DNA of 64,000 nucleotides from JBHIKY01 sp042139015 (GTDB taxonomy: Bacteria; Bacillota; Bacilli; Bacillales; Marinococcaceae): contig NZ_JBHIKY010000008.1 of the NCBI RefSeq assembly GCF_042139015.1, positions 124,001 to 188,000 of the forward strand, in the 5' to 3' direction. The notes below the pieces were generated by a model. The model made no database searches, had not been told where the DNA came from, and saw nothing but the letters and a program-made list of their open reading frames with translations. Below, piece after piece: positions 33,415 to 41,896 of this stretch. The translations under genes were made by a program, and so were the position numbers. How positions within the stretch are numbered: position 1 is the first letter of the stretch; each line of letters starts with the position of its first letter.

Positions 33415-35403
33415 ATGGCGGCAGATAAAAAATCAATTACTGGCGAAGATTTGAAAAGAATCAATGTAGCGAATGACCCTCGAATTTCTCCTGAAGGTGA
33501 AAAATATGCGTATGTTCAATCATTCATAGGTGATGATCTTGAATATTATTCCCATTTATATGTCCAAAATTTAAATGACGACAAGCCAACTCAATGGACC
33601 TTTGGAAAAAATAAGGATTACTCACCACGCTGGTCTCCTGATGGCTCTGAGCTTGCATTTGTCTCTGAGCGCTCCGGTACTCCACAAATCTGGCTGCTTC
33701 CGACGAGCGGAGGTGAACCTCGAAAACTGACATCAGTGAAAAATGGCGCCAGTGAACCCGTCTGGTCTCCAAATGGACGCTATATTCTTTTTTCTACAAG
33801 TATCGCAGTTAATGAAATGCTTGCCCCTGAAGAAGAAAATGGTAAAGATGAGAACAATAAGCTGGAGCCATTGGTCATTGAAAGAATCAAATACAAATCA
33901 GATGCTGGCGGCTTTCATGATGATAAGCGGAAACACCTTGCTGTGTATGATCTAAAGAATGACCATGCCGAAATATTGACCGAGGGTGATTATGATCACT
34001 CTTCCGGAAATTGGTCTCCGGACAGCAGACAGATTGTTTTTAGTGCTAACCGATCGGAAAATGAAGATAGTACTACCCATCTTGATCTTTTTATCATAGA
34101 CAAAGAAACAAAGGATATCGTTAAATTGACCAGCTCAACCGGCGTGTATTCACTTGCCAATTGGTCATATGACGGGAAAAAAATTGCATGCATCGGTCAT
34201 GAAAATGAATGGAAAGGTGCGACAATCAATCAGGTTTGGATTATTGATCCTCTGACCAGGGAAAAAACGTGTATGACCTTGAAGTGGGACGTCCAAATTG
34301 GTGATGCAGCTATCGGAGATTTAAGATCCTCCCACCCTAATCCAGGCCCGATCTGGTCAGATGACCATGCCCATATTTATTTTATGGCTAGCGATCACGG
34401 CAGCACCGGTCTCTATGAAATGGATATGGAAGGAGAGATCACAGCCGTACATTCTGAAGAAAACCATGTTTACGGCTTTACTTATCATCCACAAACCGAC
34501 GTATTTATTATCGGGCTGAGTGATCCGTCGAATCCAGGGGACATCTTTAAAATAAACAGGCCAAGCAATCACAAAGTAAGGTTAACAGATGTTAATGAAG
34601 AATTTCTGCAGAATGTGCATCTTTCCATCCCGGAACCAATTACTGCAAAAGCAGAGGACGGCTGGGAAATTCACGGCTGGGTGATGAGACCTGCTAATTT
34701 TGAAGAAGGGCAGAAGTACCCGATGATCCTTGAAATACACGGCGGACCTCATGCCATGTATGCCAACACTTTTTTTCATGAATTGCAGCTGCTTTCAGCT
34801 CAGGGATATGTTGTTCTTTACACAAACCCACGAGGCAGCCACGGCTATGGCCAGACTTTTGCGAACGCCGTCCGCGGTGATTACGGCGGCAGGGACTATA
34901 CTGATCTAATGAGTGCTGTGGACCACGTCATCGAAACGTATGATTTTATTGATGAAAACCGGCTTGGCGTCACAGGCGGCAGCTATGGTGGTTTTATGAC
35001 TAATTGGATTGTCAGTCATACAGATCGTTTCAAAGCTGCTGTGACGCAGCGATCTATCTCTAACTGGATCAGCTTTTTTGGAGTCAGTGATATAGGCTAC
35101 TTTTTCACTGAATGGGAAATTGGCTGCAGTCTCTTTGAAGACCCGGAAAAGCTTTGGCACCATTCACCTCTCCGATATGTAAAAGATATACAAACTCCTT
35201 TGCTGATCATGCATGGAGAGCAGGATTACCGTTGTCCGATTGAACAAGCCGAACAGTTGTTTATCTCTTTAAAACAGCAGGAAAAAGAAACGAAATTTGT
35301 ACGCTTCCCCCAGTCAAGCCATGAACTAAGCAGGAGCGGTCCTCCTGCCCTGCGTATAGAACGGCTCCTCCAAATGACTGACTGGTTTGAACAATATCTA
35401 TAA
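33415..35403 (+). CDS. S9 family prolyl oligopeptidase / acylaminoacyl peptidase
   Basis: A 662-residue serine peptidase of the prolyl oligopeptidase family, similar in layout to B. subtilis YuxL. The N-terminal two-thirds is a beta-propeller with TolB/WD-like repeats (PRWSPDGSELAFVSERSG; PVWSPNGRYILFS; GNWSPDSRQIVFS). The C-terminal alpha/beta-hydrolase domain (about 410-662) has the nucleophile elbow GVTGGSYGGFMT (Ser near 526), the Asp in IMHGEQDYRCP and the His in FPQSSHELSRSG. No signal peptide, so cytoplasmic. AACTGGGGGAGC precedes the ATG. It is monocistronic with its own downstream hairpin. Confidence 0.93.
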   Translation: MAADKKSITGEDLKRINVANDPRISPEGEKYAYVQSFIGDDLEYYSHLYVQNLNDDKPTQWTFGKNKDYSPRWSPDGSELAFVSERSGTPQIWLLPTSGGEPRKLTSVKNGASEPVWSPNGRYILFSTSIAVNEMLAPEEENGKDENNKLEPLVIERIKYKSDAGGFHDDKRKHLAVYDLKNDHAEILTEGDYDHSSGNWSPDSRQIVFSANRSENEDSTTHLDLFIIDKETKDIVKLTSSTGVYSLANWSYDGKKIACIGHENEWKGATINQVWIIDPLTREKTCMTLKWDVQIGDAAIGDLRSSHPNPGPIWSDDHAHIYFMASDHGSTGLYEMDMEGEITAVHSEENHVYGFTYHPQTDVFIIGLSDPSNPGDIFKINRPSNHKVRLTDVNEEFLQNVHLSIPEPITAKAEDGWEIHGWVMRPANFEEGQKYPMILEIHGGPHAMYANTFFHELQLLSAQGYVVLYTNPRGSHGYGQTFANAVRGDYGGRDYTDLMSAVDHVIETYDFIDENRLGVTGGSYGGFMTNWIVSHTDRFKAAVTQRSISNWISFFGVSDIGYFFTEWEIGCSLFEDPEKLWHHSPLRYVKDIQTPLLIMHGEQDYRCPIEQAEQLFISLKQQEKETKFVRFPQSSHELSRSGPPALRIERLLQMTDWFEQYL

Positions 35404-35417
35404 TTCACTTTAAGAAA

Positions 35418-35443
35418 TCCGGAGCAGCAGCTCCGGACTTCTT
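35418..35443. terminator. Hairpin between the S9 peptidase and the convergent small ORF
   Basis: TCCGGAG-CAGCAG-CTCCGGA is a perfect 7-bp stem followed on the plus strand by CTTCTTACTTTTT. It probably ends the peptidase transcript and may serve both directions. Confidence 0.55.
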
Positions 35444-35621
35444 ACTTTTTATCTTTTTCCTTTTTTGGTTCACTCGAAGACGTATTTTTAGATTTATGCT
35501 TTTTTCTTATTTCTTTTTCCTCATGCTTCATATCTTCAAGGGGAATCGGATCTTCATGGGCAGAAGGCGGCATATCCTCTTCCCTTCGTTTTTGTTCCTT
35601 TTTATCCTTTGGATTGGTCAA
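35442..35621 (-). CDS. Small highly charged hypothetical protein (59 residues)
   Basis: From TTG 35619-35621 the frame reads (M)TNPKDKKEQKRREEDMPPS, continues AHEDPIPLEDMKHEEKEI, and ends in a Lys/Ser-rich tail (SEPKKEKDKK). AAGGGAGG lies 6 bp before the TTG. The protein is hydrophilic, Lys- and Glu-rich and probably disordered, with no membrane segment and no cysteine. I do not recognise a family. The good ribosome binding site and biased composition support a real gene, but low-complexity ORFs are easily over-called. Confidence 0.55.
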   Translation of the reverse strand: MTNPKDKKEQKRREEDMPPSAHEDPIPLEDMKHEEKEIRKKHKSKNTSSSEPKKEKDKK

Positions 35622-35764
35622 ACTTAAACCTCCCTTATAAATATACTATTAATCTATACCACCTTTGCGACTAATAAAAACTGCAAAGAGTAATTCATGG
35701 CAACCTGATGTTTTTTTGATATGATTAAATATATACTTTGATGCACAAGGAGTGGTATTTAATT

Positions 35765-36388
35765 TTGCATATAAGTGAACAATTATTAATTACAAAATTA
35801 AAAAATAAAACATCTGGAATTTTAGATGAAAATAACTCTCGAAAATCAGCAGTTTTTTTACCGTTGCTCTTGATCGAAAATGAATGGAGCCTTTTATTTG
35901 AAGTTCGAGCTAGACATATGAACAGCCAGCCTGGCGAGATTTGTTTTCCGGGCGGGATGATTGATCACAATGACCCTTCAGAAGGAGAGGCAGCTATTCG
36001 GGAGCTTTGCGAAGAAACCGGCGTACACCGTTCAGATGTAACGCCACTTGGAGCACTAGACAGGCTTGTCACCCCTTTTCAGCAAATTATTTATCCTTTT
36101 ACAGGATTCATAAAAGAGGGCGCTTCATTTTCTCCTAACCCTGCTGAAGTTGAAACCTTATTTACAGTGCCTGTTCGATTTTTTATACAGACAATACCGG
36201 AACGTCATGATATTCAAATGAAAGTAGAGATATCAGATACATTCCCTTACGAAAAGATTCCTGGCGGTAAAAATTATCCGTGGCGCGGAGGTACAATACC
36301 TGAATTTTTCTATGAATATGAGGGCTATATAATTTGGGGACTGACAGCGAGAATCGTGCGCCACTTCGTCCAATTAGTAAAAAATTAA
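35765..36388 (+). CDS. Nudix hydrolase, CoA pyrophosphatase type (NudL/YeaB)
   Basis: A 207-residue Nudix protein. The Nudix box is PGGMIDHNDPSEGEAA followed by IRELCEETGV, and the upstream UPF0035 element (NSQPGEICFPGG) is typical of coenzyme A pyrophosphatases, which cleave CoA to phosphopantetheine and 3',5'-ADP. I start at TTG 35765, nine bases after AAGGAGTGG; the in-frame ATG at 35741 sits inside that site. In B. subtilis a similar protein is YvcI-like or YeaB-like; substrate remains inference. Monocistronic. Confidence 0.82.
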   Translation: MHISEQLLITKLKNKTSGILDENNSRKSAVFLPLLLIENEWSLLFEVRARHMNSQPGEICFPGGMIDHNDPSEGEAAIRELCEETGVHRSDVTPLGALDRLVTPFQQIIYPFTGFIKEGASFSPNPAEVETLFTVPVRFFIQTIPERHDIQMKVEISDTFPYEKIPGGKNYPWRGGTIPEFFYEYEGYIIWGLTARIVRHFVQLVKN

Positions 36389-36578
36389 TAAGCTGCTGAT
36401 TCGCACAGTCTTTTACTTGTAAAGCCCTTATTTCCGCAGAGATCAGCGGCGGGCACATCGTGTGCGTTGCGGACCGCTCCCTGCGTATGGTTTTTTTTCG
36501 ATGAAATGCGCCTTCCGCTGCAGACTTCCCAGAATCGCCATTAAATTATTTCTGTTGGTGCGATATGACTAAACTCAT

Positions 36579-36619
36579 AAAACATGAGCCAGGAGAATCT
36601 CTGTCCCAGCTCATGTTTT
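36579..36619. terminator. Hairpin downstream of yrhC and nudL
   Basis: AAAACATGAGC and GCTCATGTTTT form an 11-bp perfect stem around a 19-nt loop, in the gap between the convergent Nudix gene and yrhC. It may be a bidirectional terminator. The rest of 36389-36578 shows only short GC-rich palindromic bits near 36440-36480. Confidence 0.5.
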
Positions 36620-36649
36620 AAAACATTAGAAGCTATGAAAACAGCCTCT

Positions 36650-36874
36650 TTAGGTTGTAATCGATTGTTTCACTTTCATCGCATAAGAATGAAAGCTGAT
36701 AGATATAATTAGGAGAATACTAATTAATAATATGCCTTCCTCTAAATGTCCTTCTAAATTACTCTCTGGAAGAATCAAACCGAGGAACAAGAAAGTTGCC
36801 AATGAAAAAATGACACGGCTGAACATTATAAAATCTTTTACTTTATTCATTAGTTTTACTTCCTGCTTATCCAC
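36650..36874 (-). CDS. yrhC: YrhC family small membrane protein
   Basis: A 74-residue protein with two transmembrane helices (about residues 17-35 and 46-65), beginning MDKQEVKLMNKVKDFIMFSR. It matches the YrhC type found downstream of the methylthioadenosine/cysteine recycling genes in Bacillus. GTG 36872-36874 is preceded by GGAGGGG; an internal ATG eight codons in is possible. It lies 101 bp after mtnN on the same strand. Function unknown. The mccA/mccB genes that separate the two in B. subtilis are absent here. Confidence 0.75.
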   Translation of the reverse strand: MDKQEVKLMNKVKDFIMFSRVIFSLATFLFLGLILPESNLEGHLEEGILLISILLIISISFHSYAMKVKQSITT

Positions 36875-36975
36875 AACTACCCCTCCAAAGCATATGAAAC
36901 ATCTATTTCATCGTAGCACATAGAGGCATGTCCATAATTAGTGAAGTTATGGATTGAATGGCATAAAAATACATA

Positions 36976-37674
36976 TTAATTATTTTCTAACATTTGAATC
37001 ATCGAAAGTATTAATTCGGCAGAATGAACGGAAGCTTTCTCCAAAAATTGTTCATAGGACAATTTGGCATCTTTCCCTGCAATATCACTTAAAGCGCGTA
37101 TAATGATAAAAGGAGTCTTAAAGCGATAACAAACCTGTGCGATCGCACCTGCTTCCATCTCCGCACATTGTGGTTCTGAGAATTTAGATTTTAAAAACTT
37201 TACTTTATTATCATCACTCATGAAGGAATCACCAGAAAGGATGAGCCCCTGATAGGCTGGGATCTCCCGCAGTGAAGCACTCTTTGATGCCAGTTCACGG
37301 AGTTTGGCATCAGGTGTATATTGAGCCGGCATCAATGGAACCTGTCCGAATTCATATCCAAAAACAGTTGCATCAACGTCGTTGTAACGCACTTCTGTGG
37401 AGATGATAAGATCTCCCACCTTAAGCTCAGTATTAAATCCACCGGCAGACCCGGTATTTATGACGATGTCCGGATTAAACCGATCAAGCAAAAGTGCAGT
37501 ACCGATCGCTGCATTTACTTTCCCAATTCCTGATTTTAATAATATAACATCTTGTCCATTTATCGTTCCTTTATGAAAATGGCTGCCGCCGGCTTCACTG
37601 TCTGTTCTGTCTTCAAGAGAGTTTTTAAGCAGTTCTACTTCTTCATCCATTGCACCTATTATAGCTATTTTCAT
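36976..37674 (-). CDS. mtnN: 5'-methylthioadenosine/S-adenosylhomocysteine nucleosidase
   Basis: Hydrolyses MTA and SAH to adenine plus methylthioribose or ribosylhomocysteine. The 232-residue protein starts MKIAIIGAMDEEVELLKNSL (the catalytic Glu lies in this region), and has the family segments VINTGSAGGFN, SGDSFMSDD and CAEMEAGAIAQVCY (Glu-Met-Glu ribose site) and RALSDIAGKDA (catalytic Asp). Corresponds to B. subtilis YrrU. Confidence 0.96.
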   Translation of the reverse strand: MKIAIIGAMDEEVELLKNSLEDRTDSEAGGSHFHKGTINGQDVILLKSGIGKVNAAIGTALLLDRFNPDIVINTGSAGGFNTELKVGDLIISTEVRYNDVDATVFGYEFGQVPLMPAQYTPDAKLRELASKSASLREIPAYQGLILSGDSFMSDDNKVKFLKSKFSEPQCAEMEAGAIAQVCYRFKTPFIIIRALSDIAGKDAKLSYEQFLEKASVHSAELILSMIQMLENN

Positions 37675-37775
37675 GTATTTTTCGTTCCTTTCGACTTTTC
37701 ATCTATAAGCAAATCCATTATTATAATACTAACATAATTATTTCCAAGTTAATGATAATACACGAGGTGAAGTTA

Positions 37776-37985
37776 ATGAACATTAAGTTAAATCCGTTAT
37801 CAGATAAAATCGAGTTTTTTGAAGCGAATTCTTTAACAAAACTCGAACAGTCGATTCAGCATAAAATCGAACAAAATGAAGCAATAATGCTCGATGTTTA
37901 TCACGCAGAACACAACGTATATACTGACCCTAAAAGCATGAGACCAATCTTTACGGCAATGGTACATTTTAAATCAAAAAAATAG
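37776..37985 (+). CDS. yrzA: YrzA family small protein (DUF2536)
   Basis: A 69-residue protein MNIKLNPLSDKIEFFEANSL... ending TAMVHFKSKK, which fits the DUF2536/YrzA family found beside mtnN in Bacillus. The ATG at 37776 follows GAGGTGAAG; an upstream TTG/ATG frame to 37752 is not supported by a ribosome binding site. Function unknown, no membrane segment. It is monocistronic, divergent from mtnN, and closed by a terminator. Confidence 0.78.
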   Translation: MNIKLNPLSDKIEFFEANSLTKLEQSIQHKIEQNEAIMLDVYHAEHNVYTDPKSMRPIFTAMVHFKSKK

Positions 37986-37987
37986 GC

Positions 37988-38022
37988 AGAACCTGCAGCC
38001 AAAAAGCCGCAGGTTCTTTCAT
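37988..38022. terminator. Terminator between yrzA and yrrS
   Basis: AGAACCTGC-N12-GCAGGTTCT followed by TTTCATTTTT ends yrzA, and the reverse complement lies just after the yrrS stop. Confidence 0.8.
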
Positions 38023-38024
38023 TT

Positions 38025-38813
38025 TTATGAATACGGATTGCTGTCGAGCTGGCTCACCTCCTGGGGCTGCCAGCCTTCACCTTCTACAAATTCCATTCTC
38101 ACTTCATAGGGGGTGTTTCTATTATCATTATTGCTGACGGTTCCGACAACCTCTGTTTCTCCAGAGTTTTCTACTCTCCAAAGAATCATTTCATCATCAC
38201 TGAGACCAGTAGCATACTGCAGAGCCATTTCCATTTCAGTCCAGTTCTGACTCCCTTTTTCAAACTTGTCTCCAGTATGGCTGTAAGAGCCTGATTGTTC
38301 TGTCCCAATGGGCTCCCAGTCTCCATCAGGACCTCCGCCTTCAGGGACTTGAGGTCCACTGTCACCTTCTTCATTATCGCTGTCTTCCTGCTCCTCTGTG
38401 TCTTCATCTGAGCTTGAGCTGTCTTCCTCTTCACTGCTGGAATCTTCTGAATCATCATCTTCAGAGCTTTCTTCCCGGTTCGCCTCTTCATTATTATCGT
38501 TATTGTCATTATTATTGCTAGGTGATTCCTGCTCCGTGTTATCATTTGTATCTGGTTCACTATCTGGAGCGGAAGATTCCTCCTCCGAATCACTGTTATC
38601 ATTTTCATCTGAAGATTCCTGCTCATCGACCTGTTCATTTTCGGTATCATCCGCCACTTCTTCATCGTCTCCGCTCATCAGCAGTTGGACAGCAAAAAAG
38701 ATAATGAGTACCGCAACAACACCAATTGCTGCATTTAAGATTCGGTTCATCCGTTTGCGTTTTCGCAATTCGGAACGCGAATCATCTCCGAATCCACGAT
38801 TATTATTTGCCAC
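38025..38813 (-). CDS. yrrS: YrrS family protein (DUF1510), membrane-anchored
   Basis: A ~262-residue protein with a cytoplasmic basic N-terminus (SELRKRKRMNR), one transmembrane helix (about residues 27-47), a long extracytoplasmic low-complexity Asp/Glu/Ser/Asn-rich linker (about 50-165) and a C-terminal folded domain with PEGGGPDGDWEPIGTEQSG, NWTEMEMALQYATGL and YEVRMEFVEGEGWQPQEV, matching DUF1510. Start uncertain: GTG 38811-38813 has better spacing to GAAGG than ATG 38820-38822. In B. subtilis yrrS is followed by the penicillin-binding protein gene pbpI; here the next gene is greA. Confidence 0.85.
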   Translation of the reverse strand: MANNNRGFGDDSRSELRKRKRMNRILNAAIGVVAVLIIFFAVQLLMSGDDEEVADDTENEQVDEQESSDENDNSDSEEESSAPDSEPDTNDNTEQESPSNNNDNNDNNEEANREESSEDDDSEDSSSEEEDSSSSDEDTEEQEDSDNEEGDSGPQVPEGGGPDGDWEPIGTEQSGSYSHTGDKFEKGSQNWTEMEMALQYATGLSDDEMILWRVENSGETEVVGTVSNNDNRNTPYEVRMEFVEGEGWQPQEVSQLDSNPYS

Positions 38814-38958
38814 AACATTCACCTTCTCTTTCTATATATCCGATACATACTCTTACATAATAAAATATTTATCGAAATTAGGCGAGAGTCTATTGTCGAT
38901 TTTGTCGATTTCACATATTGTTTGATATTTTAAAATGCAGAAGTACTCTAACTCTTGT

Positions 38959-38987
38959 AAAAAAAGAAAACAGCCTCAGCTGCTTTC
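38959..38987 (-). terminator. Terminator of greA
   Basis: On the minus strand GAAAGCAGC-TGAG-GCTGTTTTC (with G-U pairs) is followed by TTTTTTT, a few bases after the greA stop. Confidence 0.85.
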
Positions 38988-38991
38988 TCTT

Positions 38992-39468
38992 CTAATTCAC
39001 TTCAATAATTTCTACTTCCACGTCCCCGCCTGGTGTGTTCACAGTGACTGCTTCACCAACTTTTCTTCCCAGCAGGCTCTGTGCCATCGGTGAGTCATTG
39101 GAAATTTTCCCTTCGATTGGGTCAGATTCTGCGCTCCCTACTATGGTATATACTTCCTCTTCCCCGTTCGGAAGTTCTTTAAAACGAACTGATTTTCCTA
39201 GTGCTACTTCGGAATTATTGGAATCATCGCCTTCTATCATTATTGCATTTTTAAGCATTTTTTCTATCTGACTGATGCGTCCTTCAACAAAAGCCTGTTC
39301 ATCCTTTGCGGCATCATACTCGGAATTCTCAGAAAGATCTCCGAAGCTTCTTGCTACTTTAATGCGTTCGACTACTTCTGGCCGACGCTCCATTTTTAAA
39401 TAATTAAGTTCTTCCTCTAGTTTGCTTTTACCTTCTTCGGTCATGTAATGCTGTTTTTCTTCTGGCAT
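38992..39468 (-). CDS. greA: Transcription elongation factor GreA
   Basis: GreA rescues backtracked RNA polymerase. The 158-residue protein has the N-terminal coiled coil with the acidic tip (EYDAAKDEQAFVEGRI, residues ~52-67) and a C-terminal FKBP-like domain (SPMAQSLLGRKVGEAVTV). It is a stand-alone transcription unit with its own terminator. In B. subtilis it is preceded by udk in the yrrM-yrrN-yrrO-udk-greA order; udk and yrrN/yrrO are missing here. Confidence 0.97.
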   Translation of the reverse strand: MPEEKQHYMTEEGKSKLEEELNYLKMERRPEVVERIKVARSFGDLSENSEYDAAKDEQAFVEGRISQIEKMLKNAIMIEGDDSNNSEVALGKSVRFKELPNGEEEVYTIVGSAESDPIEGKISNDSPMAQSLLGRKVGEAVTVNTPGGDVEVEIIEVN

Positions 39469-39683
39469 TATTTACGTCACTCCTCTTTCTGTGCAAAAAG
39501 AACCACTAAAATCTGTTTGAAAACTTCTGCCATTATCATACGCATACCTTTCCTAAAATACAATCACTTTTTACTATTTTTCTCAATAATTTCATTAACC
39601 ATATCATCCCCGTATGCAGGAATTTATTACTGAGATTTCATTTTTATTCCTTACAAGCGTATTCCAGGATCAACAGTTTCATT

Positions 39684-40337
39684 CTATAATTTTTTTCTGC
39701 CTTTATGAACACTGACTGCCAGTCCATCTCCCACCGGCAGAATTCTCGTTGTAAAATCAGGTAGACTCATCAGCCAGTCGTTATATTCTTGTATCTTCTT
39801 TACCATTGGCTGCAGTCTCTTCGGCGCGGACTCAGGCTGAACTGTATACCCTTTAAACAGAACATTATCAGTTATCACCATTCCTCCATCACTTAGGTAC
39901 GGCGTAAATGATGTAAAGAAAGATTGGTTCTTTCCTTTTGCAGCATCAATAAATAATACATCAAAAGGGGAGTATTTTTCAAGCAAGAACGTTTTATCTA
40001 GAGCATCACCGAAAATAAACTCTGTCTGGCCCTTAAAATCAGACCTGTCTCTAAATTTCAGCGCTTGTTCAAACCGACCTTTATCCTTTTCTATCGAGAG
40101 CACAAATCGGCTTCTTGAAGCTGAAACAATTTGGAGGGCAGAATAGCCAATTGCAGTTCCAATTTCTAACACCCTGCCCCCACCGTGCACTGCAATTAAC
40201 TGCTTGATGACTTCAAGAGAGGAATATTCAATGATCGGTACTTTATCTTTGCAGGCAGTCTGTTCCATTTCTTCAAATAAAGCAGAGCGCGAAGAATCAC
40301 GCTCCTGCAAATACTTTATTGTGTCCGTATTATTCAC
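39684..40337 (-). CDS. trmR: O-methyltransferase YrrM / TrmR (tRNA 5-hydroxyuridine methyltransferase)
   Basis: A 217-residue class I SAM methyltransferase of the catechol/caffeoyl-CoA type. Motif I is RVLEIGTAIGYSALQIV; later motifs are VLSIEKDKGRF, FIFGDALD, FDVLFIDAAKGK (metal-binding Asp) and MVITDNVLFKG. The B. subtilis orthologue TrmR methylates 5-hydroxyuridine at tRNA position 34 to mo5U. It lies just after mltG in the same orientation. The hydroxylase genes yrrN/yrrO (trhP1/trhP2) that follow it in B. subtilis are not here, so the precursor must come from elsewhere (another locus or TrhO). Confidence 0.88.
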   Translation of the reverse strand: MNNTDTIKYLQERDSSRSALFEEMEQTACKDKVPIIEYSSLEVIKQLIAVHGGGRVLEIGTAIGYSALQIVSASRSRFVLSIEKDKGRFEQALKFRDRSDFKGQTEFIFGDALDKTFLLEKYSPFDVLFIDAAKGKNQSFFTSFTPYLSDGGMVITDNVLFKGYTVQPESAPKRLQPMVKKIQEYNDWLMSLPDFTTRILPVGDGLAVSVHKGRKKL

Positions 40338-40360
40338 TTTTATATCGCAACTCCCTTGTA

Positions 40361-41491
40361 TTATTCAGATTCCTGCGCCTCTTCCCATTCCTCTCTGTAC
40401 TTTTCCTGAACCTCGTTATGCTCATTGTAATCGACGTTGTAGATTACTTCTCCATTTGGTCTCGCATAGAAGAATAAATAGTCGTTATTTTCCGGTTCTA
40501 AAGCTGCCTTTAAGGCACCCTGGCCCGGACTCGCAATCGGTCCCGGCGGCAGTCCTTCATAGCGGTATGTATTATATGGAGACTCTGACTCTAAATCTTC
40601 ATAACTGGTCATATAGACATGCTCTTCAATCGCGTAGGCAACAGACGGGTCGACTTCAAGTTTCATGTCCTGTTCGAGCCTGTTGTATAAAACTCCGGCG
40701 ATAATAGGTCTGTCCTCAGCCTGCTGAGCTTCGCGCTCTACAATAGAGGCAATGGTAAGAACTTCATGAACGTTGTACTCCCCAGCTTCTATTTGTTCTG
40801 AAAATTCTACCACATTCGCTTCTGTTCTCTCAATCATTTTCACCGCGATCTCCTGAATGGACGGCTCCTCTTCATAAAAATCATAACGTGCAGGGAATAA
40901 ATATCCTTCGAGGGGATAGCGGATATCTTCATCGAGAATATCATCAGTAATTATGCTGTAATTATCTATAACCTTCTCAAGAAAATCTTCGTCGTCAAGC
41001 TCATCAACGATCTCTTCTTTATCATAAGATGTTTCTTCTGCGATAATTTCCACTATATCCTCAAACCATTTTCCTTCTGGAATGGTAAATCTAAGCGATG
41101 GCTCTGCTTCCATCGTACCTTCCTTTAATTGAGATATAAGCTCATCAGTAGACATAGAAGGAGACAGCTCATATACTCCCGCTTGAAATCCGGATTCATT
41201 CTTGTATCTAGTATAATAACGGAAAATAAAAGCGTTTTTTATAAGTCCTTCTTTTTCAAGAATTTTGCCTATAGTACCTGCACTCGACCCGATAGGGATT
41301 TCGACCCTTTTTTCCGAATCTGAGTCACGTTCAATAGGTTCAAGTGCTGATGTTATATATATATAGACACTAATGCCTGCTATTACAATTAATGCAGTTA
41401 ATGCCGTGATGACCACCAGTACAATTCTTCTTACAAGCCTGGCCTGCCGTCTTTTCTCGTGTATACTTGAATCATCAAACTTATCTGCCAT
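40361..41491 (-). CDS. mltG: Endolytic peptidoglycan transglycosylase MltG
   Basis: MltG cleaves nascent glycan strands at the membrane. The 376-residue protein has one N-terminal transmembrane helix (about residues 28-50), a LysM-like segment (EIPIGSSAGTIGKILEKEGL) and the YceG domain with the catalytic Glu in LTIASIVEREAQQ, then GVLYNRLEQDMKLEVDPSVA and YNTYRYEGLPPGPIASPG. The ATG at 41489-41491 follows AAAGGGAGG; an open frame six codons longer has no ribosome binding site. Corresponds to B. subtilis YrrL. Confidence 0.95.
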   Translation of the reverse strand: MADKFDDSSIHEKRRQARLVRRIVLVVITALTALIVIAGISVYIYITSALEPIERDSDSEKRVEIPIGSSAGTIGKILEKEGLIKNAFIFRYYTRYKNESGFQAGVYELSPSMSTDELISQLKEGTMEAEPSLRFTIPEGKWFEDIVEIIAEETSYDKEEIVDELDDEDFLEKVIDNYSIITDDILDEDIRYPLEGYLFPARYDFYEEEPSIQEIAVKMIERTEANVVEFSEQIEAGEYNVHEVLTIASIVEREAQQAEDRPIIAGVLYNRLEQDMKLEVDPSVAYAIEEHVYMTSYEDLESESPYNTYRYEGLPPGPIASPGQGALKAALEPENNDYLFFYARPNGEVIYNVDYNEHNEVQEKYREEWEEAQESE

Positions 41492-41543
41492 GTCTGCCTC
41501 CCTTTCCATACGACCTTATTATACATCATGCGTCAAATGATAC

Positions 41544-41577
41544 AAAAAATCTGCGGAGGGTAAGTTCCCCGCAGATT
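41544..41577 (-). terminator. Terminator of the yrzL-ruvX-yrzB unit
   Basis: On the minus strand AATCTGCGG-N12-CCGCAGATT is followed by TTTTTT, seven bases after the yrzB stop. It separates this unit from mltG. Confidence 0.85.
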
Positions 41578-41584
41578 ATTTATT

Positions 41585-41878
41585 CTAATGTTCTTCTTCT
41601 GAATCACTGAATGTTTCAATCATTTCTTCTACCATGTTCCATTCTTCCTCTGATTCTATTGGAAAAAGTGCCAGGTCTGAATCTTCCTCACCTTCATCTT
41701 CAAAGCGGAAAGCAAATACTTCCATTTCTTCTTCTTCACTTTCCTGATCGCCTGCAGAAGTAAGCACCATGTAAGAATGGCCCGTCTCGTCCACCTCAAA
41801 GGTGAATAACACATCAAATAAATGTTCATTCCCGTCCTCATCGGGTATAACAATTCGTTCTTTTTCTTCTTCTGTCAC
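41585..41878 (-). CDS. yrzB: YrzB family DUF1292 protein
   Basis: A 97-residue, very acidic protein of the DUF1292 family (MTEEEKERIVIPDEDGNEHL; FDVLFTFEVDETGHSYMVLT; FRFEDEGEEDS; WNMVEEMIETF). Function unknown; always found beside yrrK/yrzL in Firmicutes. It lies 18 bp after ruvX. Confidence 0.93.
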   Translation of the reverse strand: MTEEEKERIVIPDEDGNEHLFDVLFTFEVDETGHSYMVLTSAGDQESEEEEMEVFAFRFEDEGEEDSDLALFPIESEEEWNMVEEMIETFSDSEEEH

Positions 41879-41896
41879 GTTATCTCTCCTTTCGGC

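Noticed and set aside
36183..36458. 91-codon minus-strand ORF at the end of the Nudix gene
   Set aside because: Antisense to a conserved Nudix gene for most of its length, with no ribosome binding site.
38398..38925. 175-codon Ser-rich plus-strand ORF opposite yrrS
   Set aside because: Mirror of the acidic linker codons of yrrS; no independent start signals.
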